IMG/VR virus record: IMGVR_UViG_3300033182_001048
Span: 1-21,364 of that record
Source: a virus
Length of the DNA stretch: 21,364 bases
Direction: 5' to 3' (one strand)
The notes beneath the pieces are model-generated. The model was not told the DNA's origin. It made no database searches and saw only the letters and a list, made by a program, of their open reading frames with translations. The stretch's first letter is position 1, and each line of letters begins with the position of its first letter. Shown piece after piece: positions 7,123 to 15,258 of the stretch. The position numbers were made by a program, and so were the translations under genes.

Positions 7123-7130
7123 AATAAATA
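7123..7130 (+). promoter_or_regulatory. T4-late-like promoter for gp26
   Basis: AATAAATA, 28 bases before the gp26 ATG at 7159, in the short gap after the gp54-like gene. It matches the late consensus at seven of eight positions. Confidence 0.5.
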
Positions 7131-7158
7131 ATCACAACTGAACTTATAATGGGTTAGT

Positions 7159-7881
7159 ATGCCTTTACCAAAAATCAATACTCCAACCTATGAGTTGGAA
7201 CTGCCTTCCAATGGAAAGAAAATTAAGTATCGCCCTTTCCTTGTAAGAGAAGAAAAAATCCTTATTATGGCACTGGAATCTGAAGACATGAAACAGATTA
7301 CAGATGCAATCAAAACTGTTCTTACCGATTGTGTTCTGACAAGAGGAATCAAAGTCAGTGATTTATCTACCTTTGACATTGAGTATCTGTTCCTTAATGT
7401 TAGAGCAAAGTCTGTCGGTGAAAGTGTTGAGGTTAATATTACCTGTCCTGATGATGGAGAAACACAAGTCAAAGTAGAAATTGACATTGACAGTATCAAA
7501 GTTCAAAAGAATCCTAAGCACTCAAACATTATTCAACTTGATGATAATCTCTCAGTTGAAATGAAGTATCCATCACTGAATCAGTTCGTCGAGAGCAACT
7601 TCGAAACCAATACGACTCAAAGTGATGTTGATAAGTCACTTGATGTTATTATCTCTTGTATTGGAACCGTCTTCACCGAAGAAGAGTCTTGGAGTGCTTC
7701 TGACTGCACCAAGAAGGAATTGAGAGAGTTCGTCGAACAGATGAACACCAAGCAGTTTAAGGATATTGAAGTCTTCTTTGAGACAATGCCTAAACTGACA
7801 CACACGATTGAAGTAACCAATCCAAATACAAAAGTCAAGAATAGTGTTCTCCTGGAGGGACTGGCAAGTTTTTTCAGCTAG
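7159..7881 (+). CDS. gp26: gp26, baseplate hub assembly / tail chaperone-like protein
   Basis: This 240-aa protein resembles T4-like gp26, described as a baseplate hub subunit. It begins PKINTPTYELELPSNGKK, followed by RPFLVREEKILIMAL and a helix ending TDCVLTRGI. It contains VEVNITCPDDGETQ and ends HTIEVTNPN, LLEGLASFFS. Its position between a tube-type protein and a tape-measure-like protein is that of the tail assembly chaperone in many tailed phages. Near the end, the codons AGT TTT TTC form a T TTT TTC slippery heptamer in the correct phase. A -1 shift there would continue through the gp51 frame to give a fusion of about 301 residues. Confidence 0.78.
   Translation: MPLPKINTPTYELELPSNGKKIKYRPFLVREEKILIMALESEDMKQITDAIKTVLTDCVLTRGIKVSDLSTFDIEYLFLNVRAKSVGESVEVNITCPDDGETQVKVEIDIDSIKVQKNPKHSNIIQLDDNLSVEMKYPSLNQFVESNFETNTTQSDVDKSLDVIISCIGTVFTEEESWSASDCTKKELREFVEQMNTKQFKDIEVFFETMPKLTHTIEVTNPNTKVKNSVLLEGLASFFS
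7854..7875 (+). promoter_or_regulatory. candidate -1 programmed frameshift site (gp26 into gp51)
   Basis: TTTTTTC at 7869-7875 is a canonical X XXY YYZ heptamer, read in gp26 as agT TTT TTC. GGAGG at 7854-7858 lies 10 bases upstream, similar to the stimulatory Shine-Dalgarno of dnaX. After a -1 slip the frame reads CAG CTA GCG ATG and runs without a stop into the whole gp51 frame to 8063. GGAGG is 25 bases from the gp51 ATG, too far to serve that start well. Confidence 0.6.
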
Positions 7882-7883
7882 CG

Positions 7884-8063
7884 ATGGCGCATGAAAACCT
7901 GGAGAACTACTATAAGACTAATTTTGCATTGATGCAGCATCATAAATACTCATTAACAGAGTTGGAAAATATGATACCTTGGGAAAGAGACATTTATGTA
8001 ACTCTTCTCCAACAATACATTGAGGAAGAAAACCTGAAGTATCAGCAAAAGAATGGCATTTAG
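7884..8063 (+). CDS. gp51: gp51, baseplate hub assembly catalyst-like small protein
   Basis: This 59-aa reading frame begins MAHENLENYYKTNFALM and contains YSLTELENMIPWERDIYV, then a glutamate-rich helix. The SLxELExMxPWERxxY signature is that of the short gp51-type protein found after gp26 in T4-like cyanophages, far shorter than T4's 249-aa gp51. The same pattern recalls the C-terminal part of frameshifted tail assembly chaperones. The ATG at 7884 lies 2 bases after the gp26 stop but has no properly spaced ribosome binding site. The frame is -1 relative to gp26 and open back to the slippery site. It overlaps the next gene by 11 bases. Confidence 0.65.
   Translation: MAHENLENYYKTNFALMQHHKYSLTELENMIPWERDIYVTLLQQYIEEENLKYQQKNGI
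7941..7948 (+). promoter_or_regulatory. possible late promoter inside gp51
   Basis: CATAAATA, about 105 bases before the tape-measure-like gene at 8053. It matches the late consensus except at one position but lies inside a coding frame, so it may be chance. Confidence 0.28.
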
Positions 8064-9864
8064 TAGTCAGGCATTTAGGGCACCATCGTTAACATCAAGA
8101 CCTAAATTGGGGAAGACTACTGTTTCCTCTTCAGTTTTTCGTGGAACCACTAAGGCAGTAAGTGCTTCCAAAACCATGAAAGTTCCTGCGGGAATGGGTT
8201 ATGGAAGCATTTATCGTGGTGCTAGTGTAGATCCTAAGTATCTGAAGAAAGAGGGAACGCCTCTTGAGCAGACACTGGTAGAAACAAATAATATTCTTGT
8301 AGAGATTCAAAAGCAACTCTCTGTCGATTTTGCATATAGAATCGCAAAAGAGGATGAAGAAACTAAGAAGATAAGAGCGGCGGCAGATAAGAAGAAAAGA
8401 ATAGATGCGGAGAAGGGTGCCGAGGGCGTAAAGAAAGTTGCCAGTGCGATAGGTGGAGTTGCCGATAAAGTTCTGGCACCAGCAAAGAGCATCTTTGATA
8501 AGATACTTGGATTCTTAAGTGCCGTAGTAACTGGATTTGTTGCTGAAAAAGCAATACCTTGGTTACTTAATAATAGAGATAAGATTGAAGGTACATTTAA
8601 ATTTGTACAAGATAATTGGAAATGGATTCTTGGTATAATCGGTGGTGTTCTGGTTGGTAGAGTTGTCTATAAGATTGTAAGATTATACAGAGCACTTCGT
8701 GGAGTTGCAAGATTTGCGACTGGACGTGGTGGAAAACCTTCAACTAGTGGTGGAAGAACAAGAGGTGGAATATTCCGAAATGCGGCGGGACAAAGAAGAG
8801 GTAGATTAACTATAGGTAGGGAGGTTCAATCAAGAGTTGTTCCTGGAAAATTTAATGTAGCAGGCGGTGCAGTAAGAGAAAACGTAGAAGTTATAACAAG
8901 ACAGAAAGGAATAATCAATAAGGCACTCCAAGGTGTTGAGGTTAGTGTCAAGAAGTTTTCTAGAGACATTATAAAATCACTGGGCATGGGTCCTGGTTCA
9001 AAGACACTGCAAAAATCCATACTTAAGTTTGCAAGACCTATACTGAAAAGAATACCATTTGTCGGAGCACTGCTAGATTTTGCTCTATCAGTTGCTCTCG
9101 GTGAAGATCCTGGAAGAGCAGCATTTGGTGCTATTGGTGCTGGTTTGCTTGGTGCTGTTGGAACATTCCTTGGCGGACCTCTTGGAACCTTTATTGGTGG
9201 TTTTGCTGGTGACTTTGCTGGTAGAAAACTTTATGATTTATTCTTCGGAAACAAGGGTAAAGATCCTAATGTAGAAGAAGCAAAGGGAATGAATAGTGGC
9301 GGAACAGTCACTGGAAGAAATGTTGGTGATAGAGATAGTGTCCCTGCATTATTGACTGTTGGTGAAAAAGTTGTCCCAAGAGAACAAAGTAAGGCAAGTA
9401 AGTTCGGTCCTTTTGTAGATGATATTATCAGAGACAAAGGTTCTCTTTATGGAGGAATGGTATTTGCTCTGAGAGAACAGGAAGAGAACAATAAGTTATT
9501 TAAGAAAACCAATGTTGAATTTGAAAAAACATTAAAAGAACTATTAGAGAAAAATAAACCAAAACCAAGAAACACTGGTGGCGGTGCTAATATTTCACCA
9601 CCGACAGAATCAAAAGCACCAGCAGCGGCAAATACTATCAAACCAACTGGTAGAGATACATCTTCTTCTCTGAAGAAAGAAGAAGATAGTGGACCAGAAA
9701 CTATCATGCTTCCAATGCAGAAATCTGGTTCTAATCTTCCACCTTCACAGGCAGCAATGGCACCAGCAGCAGGTGGTTCGTCTATTCCTACTTTTGATGC
9801 AGAAGATTCTGAAAACACCTATATTGAGTTCATGAAGATGCAGTTGGGCATATTTGGGGTGTGA
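8053..9864 (+). CDS. tape-measure-like virion protein
   Basis: This 603-aa protein has several tape-measure marks. An N-terminal helical region (71-130) is followed by hydrophobic segments at about 150-170 and 191-209. A long Gly/Ala-rich hydrophobic stretch lies at 334-390. Then comes GGTVTGRN..GDRDSVPALL..GEKVVPR (416-443), the GDxVPALLTPGE-type motif common in tail tape measure proteins. It starts 3 codons before the gp51 stop, as tape measures follow the tail chaperone genes. Its segment SIFDKILGFLSAVVTGFVAEKAIP (146-169) aligns with the same position of the next two proteins, so the three look like paralogs. No hydrolase domain is visible. In T4 terms it may stand in for gp29. The precise role is inferred. 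Confidence 0.6.
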   Translation: MAFSSQAFRAPSLTSRPKLGKTTVSSSVFRGTTKAVSASKTMKVPAGMGYGSIYRGASVDPKYLKKEGTPLEQTLVETNNILVEIQKQLSVDFAYRIAKEDEETKKIRAAADKKKRIDAEKGAEGVKKVASAIGGVADKVLAPAKSIFDKILGFLSAVVTGFVAEKAIPWLLNNRDKIEGTFKFVQDNWKWILGIIGGVLVGRVVYKIVRLYRALRGVARFATGRGGKPSTSGGRTRGGIFRNAAGQRRGRLTIGREVQSRVVPGKFNVAGGAVRENVEVITRQKGIINKALQGVEVSVKKFSRDIIKSLGMGPGSKTLQKSILKFARPILKRIPFVGALLDFALSVALGEDPGRAAFGAIGAGLLGAVGTFLGGPLGTFIGGFAGDFAGRKLYDLFFGNKGKDPNVEEAKGMNSGGTVTGRNVGDRDSVPALLTVGEKVVPREQSKASKFGPFVDDIIRDKGSLYGGMVFALREQEENNKLFKKTNVEFEKTLKELLEKNKPKPRNTGGGANISPPTESKAPAAANTIKPTGRDTSSSLKKEEDSGPETIMLPMQKSGSNLPPSQAAMAPAAGGSSIPTFDAEDSENTYIEFMKMQLGIFGV

Positions 9865-9867
9865 TAA

Positions 9868-11376
9868 ATGGAGAATCAGGTAGAACAACTAAAACTAAAT
9901 GTCACGAACATTAAGAGTGTTCTTATCAATTCCAATGCAAAACTCAAAAAAATCAGTTCTCAAAAAAGTAGTATTGTAAGAACAGAGGCACAGAAAGAAA
10001 AGAAAGCAGCAGCAGAAAAGAACATAGAGTCCGTTAAGATTTCTGGTTCTGGAATAATTGGTGGTGTAGTTGGCAAAATAAAAGGAATTGCCACGAGTTT
10101 CTTTGACAAGATTCTGAACTTTGCTGGATATGTATTGCTCGGTTTTATTGTCACAAAACTCCCAGAAATCATAGAGACTGGAAAGAAGGTTTATAACTTT
10201 GTAAAACCAATATGGGATGGAGTTGCGAGCACCATAAAGGTTATTATCAAGGGTGCAGGATTTATAGTTGGTGGATTCCAAAAAGCATTCAGTATCTTCA
10301 ATCCATTAAAAGAAGGCACAAAGATAGAAAGCATGAAGAAGGAAATTGACAAACTTGATGGGGAACTAGATGTTAATGATGTTCCAGAAGAACCAGTTGT
10401 AACACCTGCGGCACAGAAAGATACTTCTGGTTCAACTTCTGCTCCAGCACCAGTATCACCAGCGGCACCAGTTTCTTCTGGTCCTGTTAAACTGCCAGTG
10501 ATTCCTTTCCAAAAAAGAAACAAGGGTGGTTCAATTACAAAAACGACTCAACCAAACCAGGAACCCTGGAAGTATGATGAAAGTACCATCGTAAAGGTTA
10601 ATAGTTTAAAAAATTATCCAAAAGTTGCCGATAGATTTACGAATAATCTCTTGTATTTCAGAAAGAACATAAGTGATTTTGAGAAACTAATGAAATCTGG
10701 AGCACTTGTTCTCCGTGGACCTGGTTCTGGTGATGCTCCTCCTGGACCAGGAGCTCCTACTGGACCTACAACAACTCTTGTTCCAAAGGGTGGATTGAAA
10801 GGACTCACTGATGCAGATTGGCAGGAACTTGCATACATTGTCAGTGCAGAAGCTGGACCTGGTGATGATAAGTATGGTGTTGCTGCATGTGTATTAAACA
10901 GAGTTGCCAACCCTAGATGGCCTAATAGTATTGCGGCAGTGGGAAGACAGGCAGGACAATTTGAGGCAGTATATACTGGTAAAGCATACTATAGTCAAGC
11001 ACTTGCAGATGATTTAAAAAACAACCAAGGTAAGATTGTCGATGCACTGACTAAGTTGAACGGAAGAGATGCATTTAAGGGAACAACAATGTATCAATAC
11101 ATGGGTGATGGTGATATTAAGTTTGATAATAGAGGAAACTTCTTCCACTATGGAAATCAAGTTGGTAGATATGATCCACCACCAGCAAATCCAGATCAGA
11201 ACTGGAGAAAGTGGATAGGTGCCGAAGGTGGCATGGGCGGTAAAGATCGTTATGACTTTAGTTCAGTAAGAACTACAAGATTGGTGAGCAGAGAAGTAAA
11301 AGAACTGCAATCAATGGGAAAGAAGAAAAAAACTATTATCATTCCATATGAAGTCAAGAAGATAGTGGTGATATAA
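9868..11376 (+). CDS. tail-associated SleB-type cell wall hydrolase with tape-measure-like N-terminus
   Basis: This 502-aa protein has two parts. Residues 1-145 hold a coiled-coil-like region and a hydrophobic segment (SFFDKILNFAGYVLLGFIV), then FVKPIWDG, nearly shared with the next gene. After a P/A/S-rich linker and the sequence RNKGGSITKTTQPNQ (217-231) comes a SleB/CwlJ-type hydrolase (about 312-435). That domain has LAYIVSAEAGPGDDKYGVAACVLNRV, with E328 the likely catalytic glutamate, then QAGQFEAVYTGK and FHYGNQVG. Such domains cut the glycan strand of peptidoglycan. The C-terminus (IIIPYEVKKIVVI) again resembles its neighbour. It most likely degrades the wall locally during DNA entry from the tail. 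Start is ATG at 9868, 3 bases after the previous stop. Confidence 0.72.
   Translation: MENQVEQLKLNVTNIKSVLINSNAKLKKISSQKSSIVRTEAQKEKKAAAEKNIESVKISGSGIIGGVVGKIKGIATSFFDKILNFAGYVLLGFIVTKLPEIIETGKKVYNFVKPIWDGVASTIKVIIKGAGFIVGGFQKAFSIFNPLKEGTKIESMKKEIDKLDGELDVNDVPEEPVVTPAAQKDTSGSTSAPAPVSPAAPVSSGPVKLPVIPFQKRNKGGSITKTTQPNQEPWKYDESTIVKVNSLKNYPKVADRFTNNLLYFRKNISDFEKLMKSGALVLRGPGSGDAPPGPGAPTGPTTTLVPKGGLKGLTDADWQELAYIVSAEAGPGDDKYGVAACVLNRVANPRWPNSIAAVGRQAGQFEAVYTGKAYYSQALADDLKNNQGKIVDALTKLNGRDAFKGTTMYQYMGDGDIKFDNRGNFFHYGNQVGRYDPPPANPDQNWRKWIGAEGGMGGKDRYDFSSVRTTRLVSREVKELQSMGKKKKTIIIPYEVKKIVVI
10196..10220 (+). repeat. 25-base direct repeat, copy 1
   Basis: This 25-base stretch encoding the FVKPIWDG segment is identical to 11697-11721 in the following gene, at the corresponding place in the protein. 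With the near-identical gene starts (9886-9930 and 11396-11440) it marks a gene duplication. Confidence 0.8.
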
Positions 11377-11377
11377 T

Positions 11378-12943
11378 ATGGAAAAGCAAGCAGAACAACT
11401 AAAGTTAAATGTCACAAACATAAAGAGTGTTCTTATCAATTCTGATAAGAAACTTGGAAAGATTCGTGCAACAAACAGTGCTCTCAAGAGAAAAGAATTA
11501 CAACAAGAAAAGCAAGAAGCGGCAGAAAAGAAAATTGAGATGCCAAGAATACCTGTTGTCAGTCAGGTTTTTGGCACTATAAAAGGAGTGGCAACGAGTT
11601 TCCTTGATAAGGTATTAGGATTTCTTGGTTCTATCCTAATCGGATTTGTGGTTACAAAACTTCCAGAAATCATGGAAGGGATGAAGAAGGTTTATGACTT
11701 TGTAAAACCAATATGGGATGGTGCAATAAAAACCTTCGGTGTAATTGCTGGTGGATTCAAGTTCATCTATGATAATATTGCATCTATCTTCTCTCCTTCG
11801 GAGGCAAAGAAAGAACTTGGTGCTGCTGATGATACATTAAAAGGACTTGATAAGGAAATAACATCTGAGAATCTAGAAAGAGAATTATCTGAAACCCCTG
11901 GTGGTGATGTAGAAGATGATGTTGATATGCCCGAACCTCCAAGTGAGTCACCAACACCAGTAACTCCGACACCAACTCAAACTGGTGGTGCTCCACAGTT
12001 ACAACCTCAACCAAGAAATAAGGGTGGTGAAGTAACAAAAACCACCCAACCAAATCAACAACCTCATGTAAGAAGAGGTGTATCGCCAAATGAAATGGGC
12101 AAACTCAACCCATTCAGAATGTATCCTACCATTGCTTCCTCTCAGAGTAAGATGCTAAAAGAGCATCAAAAAAATGCCGATGCATTCCAGAAAGTTTTTA
12201 AGGATATGAAGAAAGGTTCATTCTTTGGTGGTGGAGGAAGTCCTGGTGGAGGATATCCTAGTGGAGGACAAGGACCTAAATGGACTGGTGGATTAGTAAT
12301 GGAAGCTGGTGACTTCTCTGGTAGTGTCAGTGTTACATCTGGATTTGGTATGAGAGGATTGGCAATATCTCCTGGAATGCACATGGGTGTTGATATTGGT
12401 GGTCCAGAAGGAACTCCATTAATTGCATTTACCGATGGTACAGTAAATGCAACTGGTTGGGATGGTGGATATGGAAACTATGTGGCATGGACTGATAGTT
12501 TTGGAACCGAACATTTCTATGCTCACATGAGAGGACAGGCAATGGTAAGTCCTGGACAACAAGTGAAGAAAGGAACAAAACTTGGTGAGATGGGAAACAC
12601 TGGAACATCTAGTGGTCCTCACCTTCACTGGGAAGTTGCGAATAGGGTAGGTGATACTGGTATGTCTAAGGATGCCGTATTAAGTAGATTTGATCCACTA
12701 TCAAAATATCCATCAACGGCACCTTTTGGTGGGGCAAGTATCAAAGGTGGAAGTGGTAAGGGTGGCGGACTCGGTGTTGTAAATAATGGTTCTGATTATA
12801 GAGTCGTTTATATGCCAATTGAAGTTGAAGAGATAGTAAGAAAACCTAGACCTAAATCAAATCCTGCTATTTCTATGGTAAATAGTAGTAAGCAAAAGAA
12901 GTCATTTTTTCCGAAAGTAAACCCAATCCACGAGTTAATATAA
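11378..12943 (+). CDS. tail-associated M23 peptidase with tape-measure-like N-terminus
   Basis: This 521-aa protein begins like its neighbour: the first 20 residues differ at only two positions. It shares the hydrophobic segment FLDKVLGFLGSILIGFVVTKLP and FVKPIWDG. A D/E/P-rich linker leads to RNKGGEVTKTTQPNQ (213-227). The C-terminal half is a complete M23 (LytM-type) zinc endopeptidase. MHMGVDI gives H335 and D339, HFYAHM gives H383, and GPHLHWEV gives H415 and H417, so all metal and catalytic positions are present. Such enzymes cut peptide crosslinks of peptidoglycan. With the SleB-type paralog it would attack both the glycan and the peptide parts of the wall. The ending MPIEVEEIVRK matches the neighbour's PYEVKKIVV. 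Confidence 0.78.
   Translation: MEKQAEQLKLNVTNIKSVLINSDKKLGKIRATNSALKRKELQQEKQEAAEKKIEMPRIPVVSQVFGTIKGVATSFLDKVLGFLGSILIGFVVTKLPEIMEGMKKVYDFVKPIWDGAIKTFGVIAGGFKFIYDNIASIFSPSEAKKELGAADDTLKGLDKEITSENLERELSETPGGDVEDDVDMPEPPSESPTPVTPTPTQTGGAPQLQPQPRNKGGEVTKTTQPNQQPHVRRGVSPNEMGKLNPFRMYPTIASSQSKMLKEHQKNADAFQKVFKDMKKGSFFGGGGSPGGGYPSGGQGPKWTGGLVMEAGDFSGSVSVTSGFGMRGLAISPGMHMGVDIGGPEGTPLIAFTDGTVNATGWDGGYGNYVAWTDSFGTEHFYAHMRGQAMVSPGQQVKKGTKLGEMGNTGTSSGPHLHWEVANRVGDTGMSKDAVLSRFDPLSKYPSTAPFGGASIKGGSGKGGGLGVVNNGSDYRVVYMPIEVEEIVRKPRPKSNPAISMVNSSKQKKSFFPKVNPIHELI
11697..11721 (+). repeat. 25-base direct repeat, copy 2
   Basis: Identical to 10196-10220, in the second hydrolase paralog. It is a candidate site for recombination between the two genes. 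Confidence 0.8.
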
Positions 12944-14419
12944 ATGGCAGCGGCACAAAGTTCTATATACGAAAAATTTATAATAATATCAAAAGATGGT
13001 AGTAATCGTGCTGACATTGCAGAAGCTCAATTTAGAGTCATAAGTTTTGATTACTACGAGAATATCCTATCTCCATTTATTACTGGAACTTTTGTTGTTT
13101 CTAGCACGTCTGGTACGGCAAAATCAAAAGATGATACTCAAAATAGATCTGGTACTCTAGGAAGTTCATTACCTCTTCGTCCTGGATGTACTGTTCTTGT
13201 AAAAATTAAGAACGAGATTGGTGAAGAATTAGATTTTTCTTCGGAAGATGATGAATATAAAAAACTATACGTACTGGATGTGCGTATTCTGACAGTAGAT
13301 TCTACATCAGAAACTCTTAGTGTTAGGTTTGCATCAAGAACTGCTTATTTAAATACGACAAATAAAGTAGTTAAAAGTTTTAGAGGAAAGATAAGTGATT
13401 CTGTCAGGAAAATACTTAAGGAAGAACTATCTTTTCAGGACGATAAAATAAACATAGATCCTTCTAGTAATTCATATTCATTTTTAGGAATGAATAAGAA
13501 ACCCGTGGATTTGATCGCAATGCTCTGCATTAGAACTATTCCAGCCAATGTTTCTAACCCAGGATATTTTTGCTATGAAACCAAGAGCGGATTTAATTTT
13601 ATATCCGCAGATACTATGATCACTCAAGATCCTTTTGAAAGAACTTACACGTATACAGGACAACCGATTGCCACGGCGGAACTTAAAGATGATAGTAATA
13701 ATTATAAAGTATCATCATTTACCACAACTCGTCATCAAGATCTTTTATCGCAAGTTAGTTGTGGAGTTTTCTCTTCAAAAAATGTATTCTTTAATCCCAC
13801 AACATGCGTATTTACGGAAATTGATATTAGTGTAGAAGATAAAAAATTATCGCAGGATCCAAAGTTTTCAACATTAGGTAAAAAGGATGATCCACCTCCA
13901 TTTTTATTTGGAGGAAAAAATGGGAAGAGATATCATAGAATTCAGTCTGCAATCTTTGATGTTGGTACAGATTCTGGTGATGTAAATAACAGTCCAGAAC
14001 TTTATTATGCTGCTGGAAGCACTAGATACAATCTTTTATTTTCTCAGGTTTATTCTGCAACTGTCCCTTGTAACGTTGATCTTGAGGCTGGGCACTTGAT
14101 TAGATTGGAAGTTGAATCTAAATCTCAAGATAAAGAACAAGGACCAGATCAATCTCAGAGTGGAAACTATATAATTCAGGCAGTCCATCATCATTTTGAA
14201 CCAAACAAATCAACCACATCTATGAATTTGATTCGTGATTCTTATGGATTACACTTCACCAAATCTCCTTCTGCACCAGCAGTTTCTGCACCAAAGTCTT
14301 CTGCAAAACCATCACCCAAACCAAAACCACCAGCAAAAGAACCAGAAAAATTTGCAACAACTGATACGAGATCATCATGGCAGAAAAGATTAGATGCGAG
14401 ACGTGGAAAACGTAATTAA
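12944..14419 (+). CDS. baseplate hub protein, gp27-like
   Basis: This 491-aa protein is beta-rich with FRVISFDYYENILSPFITGTFVV near the start, LYVLDVRILTVDSTSETLSVRF in the middle and NYIIQAVHHHFEPNKSTTSMNLIRDSYG near residue 430. Long-range strands, the vHHf.p..s.TsM.LiRDs ending and the position just before a gp5-type OB-fold protein fit the hub family to which T4 gp27 belongs (tube adaptor below the spike). The last 60 residues are a P/K/A-rich tail, probably disordered. The ATG begins directly after the previous stop. I am confident it is a virion tail protein, less so that it is the exact gp27 counterpart. Confidence 0.55.
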   Translation: MAAAQSSIYEKFIIISKDGSNRADIAEAQFRVISFDYYENILSPFITGTFVVSSTSGTAKSKDDTQNRSGTLGSSLPLRPGCTVLVKIKNEIGEELDFSSEDDEYKKLYVLDVRILTVDSTSETLSVRFASRTAYLNTTNKVVKSFRGKISDSVRKILKEELSFQDDKINIDPSSNSYSFLGMNKKPVDLIAMLCIRTIPANVSNPGYFCYETKSGFNFISADTMITQDPFERTYTYTGQPIATAELKDDSNNYKVSSFTTTRHQDLLSQVSCGVFSSKNVFFNPTTCVFTEIDISVEDKKLSQDPKFSTLGKKDDPPPFLFGGKNGKRYHRIQSAIFDVGTDSGDVNNSPELYYAAGSTRYNLLFSQVYSATVPCNVDLEAGHLIRLEVESKSQDKEQGPDQSQSGNYIIQAVHHHFEPNKSTTSMNLIRDSYGLHFTKSPSAPAVSAPKSSAKPSPKPKPPAKEPEKFATTDTRSSWQKRLDARRGKRN

Positions 14420-14444
14420 ACCTCCCTATTAAAGCAAAACAGCA

Positions 14445-15233
14445 ATGGAATCTAGAAATACTGATGGCATAAAACATTTTGGTTCTAATACCGATGAGTG
14501 GGTTGGTGTTGTACTGGATGATGAGTCTCAAAAATCCGAAGTTGGAGTTAAACTTAAAGTCGCCATAATGGGACATCATCCAACAGATACGAGTGTTGTT
14601 AAAGATGATGACATACAATATGCACAGGTCTTATTGCCAGTTACTGCAGGAAATGGTGGAGGAAATATAGGAGAAAGTATTTCTATACCTAAAGGAACCG
14701 TTGTTAGAGGCACATTCCTAGATGGATCTGCAAGACAACAACCAGAAATAAAGGGATTATATCCTCTCACAGCAAAAACAAGGTATGGTAAGGGTAGATT
14801 TGAGGCTAAGGATGGATTTGGTGGCAATCTGAAACCAGGAAATCTTTTAGGTAGGCAAGTTGCACAAGATCTGGTGAATCCTCCTTGCCCAGCACAACCA
14901 AAACCAGGAGATGATAAAACTAAAAAAAGAGAAACTCCTAAAGAAGCACTCAAAGCAGCAGGCGTTGATCCTGATGGCGAAGCAAAGGTGGCAGAATCAC
15001 CAGCACCGAAAAATAGTGGATTGACAGCAGAAGAGCAGGCAGAGATTCTGAAAGAGCAGCAGACAGGAACAGTAAAAGAGGATCCAGGTTCTGCTTCCAA
15101 TACAGTTTCTACGGAGGAAGTAGAAACCCGCGAGCAACGTAATGCAAGAGAAGAAGCAGAGGAAAGTGCAGCGGCACAAAGACTTCTTGCTGGTGAAGAA
15201 GTTGATGGAACAACTTTCACATTAGAGGGATAA
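14445..15233 (+). CDS. gp5-like OB-fold hub protein without lysozyme domain
   Basis: This 262-aa protein contains the OB-fold of gp5/VgrG-type spike proteins at residues 17-107: EWVGVVLDDESQ, VKLKVAIMGHHP, IQYAQVLLPVTAG, GTVVRGTFLDG. T4 gp5 continues with a lysozyme and a triple-stranded beta-helix. Here the chain continues instead into a P/K-rich linker and a strongly charged E/A/Q-rich C-terminus (about 150-262) with no catalytic motif. The wall-degrading role seems to have moved to the two hydrolases upstream, and the spike may be encoded separately (see 16734). The ATG at 14445 has no good ribosome binding site. The stop TAA lies inside the late-type box for the next gene. Confidence 0.68.
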   Translation: MESRNTDGIKHFGSNTDEWVGVVLDDESQKSEVGVKLKVAIMGHHPTDTSVVKDDDIQYAQVLLPVTAGNGGGNIGESISIPKGTVVRGTFLDGSARQQPEIKGLYPLTAKTRYGKGRFEAKDGFGGNLKPGNLLGRQVAQDLVNPPCPAQPKPGDDKTKKRETPKEALKAAGVDPDGEAKVAESPAPKNSGLTAEEQAEILKEQQTGTVKEDPGSASNTVSTEEVETREQRNAREEAEESAAAQRLLAGEEVDGTTFTLEG

Positions 15234-15236
15234 ATA
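15229..15236 (+). promoter_or_regulatory. T4-late-like promoter
   Basis: GATAAATA, differing from the T4 late consensus only at the first base. It overlaps the stop codon of the gp5-like gene (GGA TAA ATA). It is followed by a strong ribosome binding site (GGAGG, 15244-15248) 10 bases before the ATG at 15259. Confidence 0.58.
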
Positions 15237-15258
15237 TCAGCACGGAGGACACTAATTC

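Noticed and set aside
7145-7150. TATAAT before gp26
   Set aside because: No -35-like hexamer lies 16-18 bases upstream. The late-type box at 7123 explains the region better.
14576-15220. 214-codon open frame on the - strand opposite the gp5-like gene
   Set aside because: It is low-complexity, serine- and cysteine-rich, and lies entirely within a recognised OB-fold gene.
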